Shown: positions 55,108 to 64,000 of the stretch, one piece after another | Layout: the number at the start of each line of letters is the position of its first letter | Position numbering within the stretch: position 1 is the first letter of the stretch | Assembly: GCA_006384855.1 (NCBI GenBank) | Contig: VCJN01002189.1 | Coordinates: forward strand, 18,487 to 82,486 | DNA length: 64,000 nucleotides | Origin: Tetraselmis striata | Taxonomy: Eukaryota; Chlorophyta; Chlorodendrophyceae; Chlorodendrales; Chlorodendraceae | Reading direction: 5' to 3' | Program-made: the position numbers and the translations under genes | The notes under the pieces: model-generated | The model's database searches: none | Seen by the model: only the letters and a program-made list of their open reading frames with translations | What the model was told of the DNA's origin: nothing

Positions 55108-57868
55108 TTACTTGCTTCTCTTTTGGCGCATTTCCGCTGCCGTGCTTGGCGTCGAACGAGCCATGGCAATCCTCAGATCCTCAAGAAAGTTGTCACTTAC
55201 CACCCATTTCTTCGAGGCTGCTGAGGTTTGGAGAAAGAACACTCCTGGGGAAAGCACATGAGCGGCCTCAGAATTTAAAGACCAGTGGCCGTCGTGTCTG
55301 TAGCTCTACCTGTCCCATAGCGCAGGAATTGTGCCCACAGATACTACCTGTGTCATAGCATGAAACCCGGTAGCTGTCCTTCCGCTGATGGGAGGCGCCG
55401 TCGCAGTACCCATGGTCCGCAGCTGCGACCAAAATGTGCTCCTTGAGGAACGAACTCGCGAACAGTTGGCTCCAGGCACGGCACTCCTTCCAGCCAGGAA
55501 TAAAAACAGCGAATGACAGCGGCGCTGACACAGATTCTGCATGCGCCAGCAACGCCTCAAGCTGATCTGCCATTGAAGCCATGATACATGGCACGAACGG
55601 CGGGTTGGCCTGGTGAAGTAGAACAGCAGCCGTGATGAAAGAGGCTTAAGCGGGTGATCCCCCTCAACATCATTTATGCATTGTCGCAACAATGTCGTCA
55701 AAGCAGAGACTACCAGGTCACCTGAAAACTCCCGGATGTAGGGCGGAAATTCCAGAACGACCCCTGTGATCCAAAGGGTGAATCCACATCTGGAAATGCG
55801 GAGCAGTAGCGCCCAAAATAGGTATTCAATGGTGAAGCAAAACACTCCAGCGCAACACCAAGCCGTTGATTCAGCAATCGAAAAACCTGCCGGGAATGGT
55901 GCACAAAACAGGGGTAAGCGCCCCGTCGATGATAGTGCCAGCTCCATACAAGTCTACCGTGAGCAATCGATATATCGCCAGCAGCCCTACCTCTGGCCCT
56001 GCAGCAGCCTGAAACCCATGGCCCTGCATATCACACGGTAGCGCATACATGTACCGTTAGCGGGTGGCCAGCGAGACGGGCGATGTACGCATTCTGCTAC
56101 GCACAGCTTGCAGCTGGCTGGCTGACATGATCCGATGCACGTGCGCGGTGCTGCATGTATAACGGAGACAGGATATCAAGTCTGGGGATGGGCAGCATGG
56201 ACATTGCTTGAGCTCACGTTGGGTGATCCCGTGGTAGAGCTTACCTGCATAATCTTATATCTTAGCAGGAGACAGAACGTCCGGCAGATAAAATGACTTC
56301 CTTGCGCAGTGCTTCCATCCTCATACTCCTGCAGACGTGCTCAAGCGCAGACAAACAGCACTGTCTACATAAGGTCACACACGCAAGCATGTGCATGCAG
56401 TGAGATACGTTCCGTAATTCCATCAGATGAGTAACAGTATGGCAGAATCTGCTCAGCAATTTCGCCCATACCTGGATTGCATCTTCTTGACTGTGGCTAT
56501 CCCCAAGCGGCGAGTTCTGTGTGTAAAGCAATTTGAGCTTCTCCAGCCCAAGATAGGTCAATTTCACAAAGTTGCCTGAGCATGAGATGTCCAGCGAGTG
56601 TTTGTGACCCATCAGAGTGGGAAGCCTTGCTGAGTGTAGCACCGGACGTCCGGATTGAATCTGATGCTTCTGAAGCTGTATCTGAAAGTGTTCATACCAC
56701 CGGCGCAAACAATCAATCATTGAGTCCTCTCCGCAGCTGCCACTGCAGTCAGGTACTGCCCCGAGAGGTTCAGCACAGGGCTTGAAGCATATCAGACGCC
56801 GCCAACCTCTCTCGACACGGCCTTTGCCTCCTCGGCCAGGGATGCAGCTATCGTCTTTGCTGATCCGGCAGATGCTCCTGCGCGCACCTAATTCACATTC
56901 CATTGCAACAGTGAGACTCTGCAGTGAAACTACTGGCAGCGAGCCATCCCGACAGTTTGTTTAACTTGGGGTATCAACACGACACAACGTTTTACCAGAT
57001 CATCAACCAGGCCCTCCTCCACCAGCTGGGCCCCAGGTCTTGATGACCCTGAATGTGGCAGGAGGGGGTCCCCTCTGGCTTTGGCCTTCTTGGCATGAAT
57101 CAGCAGGTTCCCGGCCGCAGCGCTCTCCCCATGCTCTGTGTCTTCTTTCCACTTGGCCGCAAATCTCCATTTCTCAAAGGCTAGCTTTGGCACCACCTCA
57201 ATGCCTGCCTCCGAGCATAGCTCCTGCCCCATCCAAAAGTTCCAGAATCACGCAATACATGAGGGCACCGCCCCGCCAGATGTGGCCCAACAGTTCTATG
57301 ACTACTTCAACGTGGAGAAGGTGCGTCGTCTCTGGCAGAGGAAAAGGACATGGCGGGTCTGCTGCCGCAGTGACACAGCAAGCGGTCTTATGCATCGCAC
57401 CTGCAGCTTGTGCCTCAGCTTTCCAAGAGCCCTGGCCCGGGCCAGCTCCACTTCCACAGCCGCCTCCGGCCCCATCCCACCCAGTGGAACCTTCCTCCGG
57501 GGCACTGCTGGAAGCCATCTGCGGCAGTAAAGCAAGCACAAAGTGACGACGTATCAAGCAAGCTAGTGAAGTGACGCATTGCGGGGTCTTTTACTGCCAG
57601 GCCTCCGGGCTTTGCACTGCCCGCTGTAGCTGAGTAAGCAGTGGACGCACTTTGGACTGGGAACAAAATCCCACAGCTTCTCAGTGGCAAGACGCCCCTG
57701 CAGCTTAGCCGCCTCCTTTCCCAGCCCCAGGACCTCGGCCTTTGTCACATCATGCTGCTTGTATAGAGTCTTGGCTGGCTGCTTGGTGCGCGAGCGCTTC
57801 GGAGTGACAGCCGCTGCCTCCTCTGTGGATGCCTGCGCCGGGTTCAGGGGCGGCGGCACGGAAAGCAC
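55108..57868 (-). CDS. PCIF1-like: PCIF1/CAPAM-like cap-proximal m6Am RNA methyltransferase family gene
   Basis: The C-terminal half is clear. Exons: GHGFQAAAGPE (about 56,050-55,990); VFRLLNQRLGVALECFASPL with YFGRYCSAFPDVDSPFGSQG and SGSFQ (about 55,890-55,730); ANPPFVPCIMASMADQLEAL with PLSFAVFIPGW and HGYCDGASHQ (55,609-55,348); and GVFFLQTSAASKKW ending QKRSK and TAA at 55,110-55,108. NPPF (55,595-55,606) is the catalytic motif of this family, and the ECFASPLN and FLQ segments match its core. Upstream exons (56,900-56,450 with LTYLGLEKLKLLY; 57,240-56,990 with LAFEKWRFAAKW; 57,868-57,600) fit the helical part, but their ends and the start codon are uncertain. I see no WW domain. Family role: N6-methylation of the first-transcribed 2'-O-methyladenosine of mRNA. 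It is about 3.2 kb upstream of the PKS on the same strand, with no evident functional link. Confidence 0.8.
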
Positions 57869-59433
57869 GGAAAGACCTCAAACCCAGTCGTACACAAATC
57901 CTCAGTTACCTTACCTTGCATATTCACTGCCCTTGCGAGTTTTCAGCAGCCAGCCCCTTGCTGTTAAAAGTTGTGCGCATCGCGTGACCGGTGATCGCTG
58001 TTCACGGGCGAGCCGCGGTCCGACGGGGCAAGGCCGAATATGCCGCCTACAGGTAGCCGCACCTTCTCCGTTTCCCTACGCCGCTTACCCATCTTCGCAG
58101 GGTTGAATAGCGTATCTGCTATTGCCTGGAGTGGGGTGTTCTGGGCTGTGGCGGGTTCTGAGCGAAGCCAGTGGTCGGAGGACGGCGAGAATGTGTTGCT
58201 ACAGGTACATCGGATCCGCCGTCGCCGTTGACGAGCAGCATTCAGGTGACGACGACGATATAGCGACTACCCGTACTGTATCGTCGGCCACGTTCGTCGA
58301 GTAGTAGCGACTACTCGCTGCTGAGTTGAACTTTTTGGTTACAGGGAGAGCGTCCGGAGAATGCACGCAAAGTACTGGGGGAGGAAAAAGCCTACATTTA
58401 GCAGAACCCTCTTAAAAGCACTCGCTGCTGAGTGCTGGCGCTGGCGATGACGACTATGATTTTATCGTTTATTACTATTTATGATGCTGCTTATCGTATG
58501 ATGCTGCTATTTGAAGCCAGTCGCTATTTCATGCGTAATAATATAATAATGATGAATAATAATCCTTAAATTGCGCGCTACTGATTGTTGTCGCTCGAGA
58601 TGGGCGCGATATACACCTGCCCACAAAATTCTTGCCCCCTTTATCAAGCATAAGTTGTATATTGGTCCATTATGAGCCCTCACATTCGTTTCCGGCCGCG
58701 CCCTTGAATGTGCCATACGTGAACATGACATCATGCGTGAGGGCAGCCCTAAATGGCGTTTGTTGCGCTTTCGTTGTAAAAGCCATACGTGTAGTGCGTG
58801 TCATTGCTCAGGGTTAGTCATGAATTTGATATCCCAATGTCACGAGAGCACGAATTTCTAGTTCGCACGTATATGCAATCTATGTTATTGTACGGCTGTA
58901 CGCCAAGAGTCCGCTCTACCATCGTAGAACACATTCGCAAAAGCGCGCTCTCCCCGCCGTCGGCATGCAAGCAAGTGATCACTTCCCGCAAAACGGTCAA
59001 TACTGCAATTAAGGCTTGCTCTAAAACCAGCGCTAGCCCACCTGCATTTGTTCTCCGCATTCAATGCGAGAGCCGGGCTTCGCCCCGTACTGCGCAGGGG
59101 TGCAGCCCCCGAGTCAGCGGGTGGGTCCATATGGTCACCTGCTATGGCATCATCCAGGGTATGTGGTAGGGCTTGCCATCAACACGCTCACATATTCTGC
59201 TATTGGGCTGCGCCTAGCGCCTAGCGCGGGGAAAATCCGCGCGCGCGCGGGGCGAGTGCATCGCCTTTTTATCGGGATGCGGGTCGCGCGGTAAGCCACT
59301 GAACTAGGGTGTGTTGGAGAACCTTAAAATATTTTCATCGCCCCCCCCCCCCCTCGGTTATATTTCCACCGAGGGGGCCGGCAGGGTTCGAACTAGCGCA
59401 AAGCGGGATCACGGGCGTAACAGGCAGCCCCCG

Positions 59434-59450
59434 CCCCCCCCCCCCCCCCC
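59434..59450. repeat. Poly-C tract (17 C)
   Basis: An intergenic C run on the + strand, about 80 bases from a second run (59,341-59,353). Confidence 0.9.
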
Positions 59451-60840
59451 GCCACCCATCACATCTCAAGCCGTTGATGAATATTCTAACTTCGTTATAT
59501 CAGAAAAATGCGCCACTGTACCACTCGGCGGTCGGCGCCGCTGGTGCTGACGTGGCGATACGGACAGATACATATAGGGCAAGACTTACGAGGGAGCACT
59601 GTATTTTGAGCGCGATATGATGACTGCAAGTACCCATGCCGTACTGTGACGAGTGCGAAGTGTGACGGTAGGCATGCTGGCTGTTTTTGCGCACCCGGGA
59701 CAGGACTAACAACTGTGAAACCCTTGCAGAGTCACTACGGCGGCCGTTTTGGCAGCGATCCAGTTATAGACGGAAATAAACAATTGGTAAGCGACGCTCC
59801 GTTATAGCCATCTAGCTAATTCGCAAGACTGATTAGACAGAGGTGACGGAATTTCCAACACTGTTGGATATAACCGTCATCTAAAACACTGCCATAAAAT
59901 ACCCGGCATTTACTTACCACGAAAGGTCTGCCCTACCCGTTTGGGTGTCGGTCCATTATTTCGAGTAATGCGAGTTTGGGCGAGCCCCATTCCGCGGAGC
60001 AAAGCATGTCGGGAGTGCGATACATGAGCAACCAAAAATCAATGTGAGGGAAGGCCCGACGCCATAACTGGAAAACATTCACCAATCATTCCCCCAAAAA
60101 TCCGAGGCGCCGTGATCGGAAAGGGGGGACCCCGCCCAAAATAAAGGCAGATAAGTCCTCGGGTATTGACGCAACCTGACTTGTAATGATTTCCCTACAC
60201 TCCGGAACTAACAACCCAAAGTCAAGACAGTGATACGACCCTCACGGCGGGCACTACTATACACCAAACATATGTTCGATTGTCTCATATTCACTTCAGC
60301 CATCACATGCGTGGTGTTCAAGGAACCGCTCATACTGCTATACTGCGCTATACGGAGACACTACAACATGTACCAGGCTGACCCCGCCCCGAGGTGCCAT
60401 ACTCTTTAACCGTTTGTACCAGTGGTGTTTATATTGTATTACGTATGTTGTTTTGATGCTGGGAGATTTATCGTGTACCGAAAATGGATCCACCAGTAAT
60501 AGCTATGTAGCGCTATACTACTGGTGTGAGATACAAAAGCGCCCGTAACAAAGCCACCGCCACAAGGACATCAACACAACTCGCTTAAAAGCGGCTTGCA
60601 ACACGCAGACCGCCACCGCCACCACGACCCGCCGCGCGAGGCTTGACGGATGAGTGATGCGTGCCCGGCTGAGAGCATGAGAGTCCGGGCCACCCGTGCA
60701 AGTGTTTCCGAAGGTGATCCATGGATGACGCGTCGACTTGTGCGGCTTCGGCAACGGGGTGACGGGCAAGCCTACGCCACCGAATGAGGCAGCTTGCACG
60801 CTCTCGCGCCGCCACAAAGCTCAGCACCCCGATTGTTACC

Positions 60841-61182
60841 TATACTCGTACCGATGCTCCGCTGCCCGTGATCGATAATGGTTCAGCGCGATATACCGGC
60901 ACTTGGCTGCCTGTGTACCGGATATATATATGGCTATATAAGCTGCTGCCAACATATATATGACGTGCTCGGATCTTTTGTAGTGCTTTCACTGGTTTCT
61001 CGGAGCCGTGGCTGCGATCCATTCGATTTCATTATCACCCGGAAATCGAATTAGTCGTGCATGGATGGGACGGGATGGGATATTGGTCGTTGTACTCGTA
61101 CTGGTACTCGGCTGCCCGTGATCGATACTCATACAACGCGATATAATGGTACTCGGCTGCCCGTGTACCGGATATATGGCCA
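60841..61182. repeat. Two imperfect direct repeats of about 90 bp
   Basis: Both copies (about 60,841-60,931 and 61,090-61,182) contain ggctgcc or gctgcccgtgatcgat, then a gcgcgatata or acgcgatata element, then gtgtaccggatatat, in the same order and orientation. Between them lies non-repeated sequence. The function is unknown; they could be fragments of a dispersed repeat. Confidence 0.65.
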
Positions 61183-62259
61183 TGCGCGGCTGCTCCGAAA
61201 CCAGTACACACCGCCTGATGGAACAAGTTGTCCACCTCCCGGCTTACATGGATGCCCATATCGTGGACACATGGATCGCGAAGGCGTCCGCGATGGCATC
61301 GTGTTGCACACGCCATTGAGTGTGCCGGGACGTTCATGAACGCATCGCCATAGACGGCGGCAGTGACATGGTCGTGCTCCGTGGACGAGCGCATGATGAC
61401 ACTGCTCCCAGCGACTTGGGCCAAGCATATGGGCTAGTAGGCAAAAACAAAGTACCCAGTAGCGACCTTTGTAACCATCGAGGCGACATTAGTCTCACAA
61501 GAGCAACTCGTGCCATATGGCAGCATTATATGGCACATATACTCGTAGTCTCAGACACGCATCGTACCATTACTCGTACACATCGCACTCGCACTAACCC
61601 GTTGTATATCGCACTCGTATGGTTGTCACGCTACATATTTTAAAGGCAAGCAAAAGCTTTGTAGCAAAGAAATTGTTACATTGTACCATGGCGTACACAG
61701 CTTTATACATCTATTGGCTCGGCAGGCGGTTGCATGCATGCATCAGGCTTGGATATGCCATCTATGCTTGGAGTCATTAGGCAGCCATCGAGGCGTCGTA
61801 ATGGCTGACAAGGGCATGACGTGTAACAGGAACGCGGTATACGCGTACGGGCGGATAAGTACTAGAAGTACATGTAGGTGCGGGAGTAATAGTAACTAAG
61901 CAGTACGACTATGGGTGTATATAGGTGTACAGGTATAAGTGAGTGGGCAGTATGAGTATGGGTGTATACGTGCGCGGTGTATATGTGTGCGGGTATAGGT
62001 ATGCAGTCAGGGTTATGGTGGTAACCCTAACATTCCATCCCGGCCCAAAAAGAGCAGGCCTGCGGGATACGCAGAGGTAAGTGGACGGGGTATCTGGCGG
62101 ACAAGGCACAATAATCAGGTTTTGCAAGCATTTGTCGGAGTGAAGGGGTTTTATGGGCGAAAACATGCAACGTATCTACACGCGTCTTAGGTTAGCATAT
62201 GGCATGTCTCGCGGAATACGGGTGGCAGTCCATAGCAAAAGGCATGCGAAGTTGCCAGG

Positions 62260-63830
62260 CATATGATGAGGAAATTTCGTTACGATGGGATATAAGCCGA
62301 TGTAATAACTAAATTTTCGAGCCTGCTGATTGCAAAGCATTACGTGTTGCGTTGACATCCAGACTTTATTGCCGTCATGGAACTTATCGGGGCGAGTTCT
62401 CCGGTTGGCATATGCTACTTGGTACGCATTGGCGAGTTTGGGGTTTGATCCCGTGACTGGGCGTAGGCATCCTGTATTTTTGCACGATGTCAATACGATC
62501 CGCGGGGTCGACAGGTGTGCATACCAAGTTAGTGGGTTTGAGCGGGTGCACCCGTAGCGGGCGTCAAACGGAGTGCATTTGATTGCGGAGTGGTTTGCAT
62601 TGTTACAACTAAATCGACGCAGATGAGTGATTGGGCCAGTCGTCACTACGTAACGACTAGAACGAGCGGAAGATATTTAATTTGCCGAAACCGAGGCGAA
62701 GCGGGGATCGTGGTCTTATATTACTTGCGACATTGGCCGTGGTGGCGGAAAATATTATAAAGATCGGCGGGCAAGCTGAGAAGCGTCTTCATGGATACTA
62801 ATACAAGTGATGAAATGGGCTTGTTTAGTAAATGTGCATACCATAAGTGTGGCTATATAGCGGCAAAATCATTCTGCGGAGGGCGGCATGCCAGTGATAA
62901 ACACATTTCTACGGGAATAATTGCCTGGGGGCGGGTGCTTGGATGTATGGCAGACATGAAGCCTATGGGTTGTTGTATGGAATTCTTTATAGTTTATCAA
63001 TGTGGACAAGTCTATCTGTTGCGCATAATGGGTCAACACAAAATGTTTTCCAAATAGTAGTGAGAGTGCGTTCGGCATCAAGGTCGCCGGCAGCGTCGCC
63101 GGAACGATCAAATTACGATTGGATTTATCAGAGGTTTACAAGCAAAAATTACCAGCCATACTTTATCAGCCATCTAGCATAATCCGTCTTTGGAATTAAT
63201 GCAATGCGATTATTGACAAAACGGTAACGTAGTAATTTGCTTTTGTTGGTATAGCTGTGGCGAATTCGATTACTTGAATATAGATTAACTTAAAGGTTGT
63301 GGCAATAATGTATGGTATGGGAGAAAATGGGCATGTGTGTTAGATCTTTGTCAAGCAGTTGAGTGTCGTTTTGTCAAGTCCTGGCGTAAATCCGGACGAC
63401 GAGACGGGGTATCGGCCTCATTTTGAGAGCTTTTGCGGTATATGTTGAACACGGGCTTTCTGGTGCGGGGGTGGTTTGCTAGAAATGGTGAAATTAGACG
63501 GAGCCATAGTGAGTGACGGCGGCTTAACGCCAGTTCGGCGGGCATGTGACGTATAGTAAGAGTGGCACGGTGTGGCAAGACTGCGCGATCTCGGAACTAT
63601 TTTCTATATAGCAGCGTCTTTTGGTGAAAGCGTAACCACGCGTAAACGTTGTTGTGAGTAGGTGGGGTATATGGTATGTGTATATAATGTATATATTATG
63701 AAACTTTGGTATAATAAGCGCATTGTCGGAGGTGTCCCCTAGTTGGCATTCTGTTGAAGTAAGACAGCACCTAAGGCATTTTCAGATGTACTACATGTAT
63801 TTTCTGTAAGTGCATAACTAATAGGCAGCG
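62260..63830 (-). mobile_element. Degenerate Ty3/gypsy retrotransposon pol fragment (RNase H and integrase)
   Basis: Read right to left: SENALGAVLLQQ (63,795-63,745), the start of the RT-linked RNase H; SSQNEADTPSRRPDL (about 63,430-63,375), the RNase H end normally ADALSRRPD; VFITGMPPSAE (about 62,900-62,870), resembling DFITGLPPS; FTKQAHFITC (about 62,810), resembling VDRFTKMAHF; FSCNNANHSAIKCTPFDARYG (about 62,610-62,550), the integrase core end; and YANRRTRPDKFHDGNKVWMST (about 62,420-62,350), then RKFSYYIGLYPIV, the GPY/F-type end. Order and spacing match Ty3/gypsy pol. In-frame TAG, TGA and TAA stops interrupt it, and the first core Asp is not seen, so it is a dead copy. LTRs, gag and RT were not identified. 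The element probably continues past the right edge. Confidence 0.8.
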
Positions 63831-64000
63831 TGCATGATCGCGCTATCTTCAATAAAATGTTGTGTATTGCGAAAAATATCATAAAAAGGTGCGGTCGTGC
63901 CAAAGTATTGATGTATATAGTAGTTGCTACATAAATGGCCGTCTTTGAGGATCGGTGTATCTGTTGTACGTACAGTTTCTGGCGGGGCTCAATCGCGAAT

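Larger units (their letters stand above)
57869..62259. other. Long gene-poor interval
   Basis: There is no frame with a recognisable family on either strand over about 4.4 kb. It holds C-runs at 59,341-59,353 and 59,434-59,450, a hairpin (CCCCCTCGG/CCGAGGGGG, 59,345-59,375), imperfect repeats near 60.84-61.18 kb, and low-complexity GTGTA-rich sequence near 61,900-62,010. The transcription start of the PCIF1-like gene should lie at its left edge. Confidence 0.5.

Noticed and set aside
59060..59170. Short open frame with hairpin-rich sequence near 59.1 kb
   Set aside because: No homology pattern, and the length is within chance for this region.
1..64000. Bacterial biosynthetic cluster or contamination
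   Set aside because: The coding regions are pervasively interrupted by spliceosomal introns, and a eukaryotic PCIF1-like gene and a gypsy element are present.
1..64000. CRISPR arrays, rRNA genes, bacterial operon signals
   Set aside because: None seen. The only regular repeats are microsatellites, homopolymer runs and the coding duplications listed.

Overview
This window is eukaryotic nuclear DNA, most likely from a chlorophyte green alga. The coding regions are split into dozens of short exons by GT-AG introns of about 50 to 700 bp, with two apparent GC-AG introns. The introns carry long (CA)n, (GA)n and poly-G/C tracts. The main gene has the architecture of the giant type I polyketide synthases (PKSs) known from chlorophytes. 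The species assignment is inference; no marker gene is present.

The left 52 kb (about 124 to 51,912, minus strand, transcribed right to left) reads as one giant modular PKS gene that may run off the left edge. In protein order it encodes: a CoA-ligase-like loading domain (51,912-48,400); a linker and two loading ACPs (48,302-47,210); M1 KS-DH-KR-ACP-ACP; M2 KS-DH-KR-ACP-ACP; M3 KS-DH-ER-KR-ACP; M4 KS-(dead DH)-KR-ACP; M5 KS-(dead DH)-KR-ACP; M6 KS-DH-ER-KR-ACP; M7 KS-(dead DH)-KR-ACP; M8 KS-(unassigned)-ACP with no reductive domain; M9 KS lacking the HGTGT histidine-(hot-dog-like)-ACP; a thioesterase with GQSLG and a C-terminal His; then two further alpha/beta-hydrolase-like segments whose nucleophile serine is glycine. 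No module contains an acyltransferase, so malonyl loading must occur in trans. By colinearity the line would activate a carboxylic acid starter, extend it up to eight or nine times with mixed reduction states (enoyl, fully reduced, hydroxyl, keto), and release it by hydrolysis or cyclisation.

The gene shows recent internal duplication. A 3.04-kb intronless KR-ACP-ACP-KS block is present twice (36.63-39.68 kb and 40.76-43.80 kb) at roughly 99.5% identity by eye. A 1.9-kb dead-DH/KR block is present twice (23.66-25.57 and 28.08-29.98 kb), and parts of the same KR recur in M6 and M7.

Right of the PKS the sequence becomes poorer in GC and in genes. A MITE-like element with 29-bp terminal inverted repeats lies at 53.22-53.80 kb. 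A PCIF1/CAPAM-type gene (cap-proximal m6Am methyltransferase family, NPPF motif) lies at about 55.11-57.87 kb on the minus strand. From 57.9 to 62.2 kb I recognise no gene, only simple repeats and imperfect repeats. The last 1.7 kb (62.26 to about 63.83 kb and probably beyond) is a decayed Ty3/gypsy retrotransposon polyprotein on the minus strand (RNase H then integrase) with in-frame stops.
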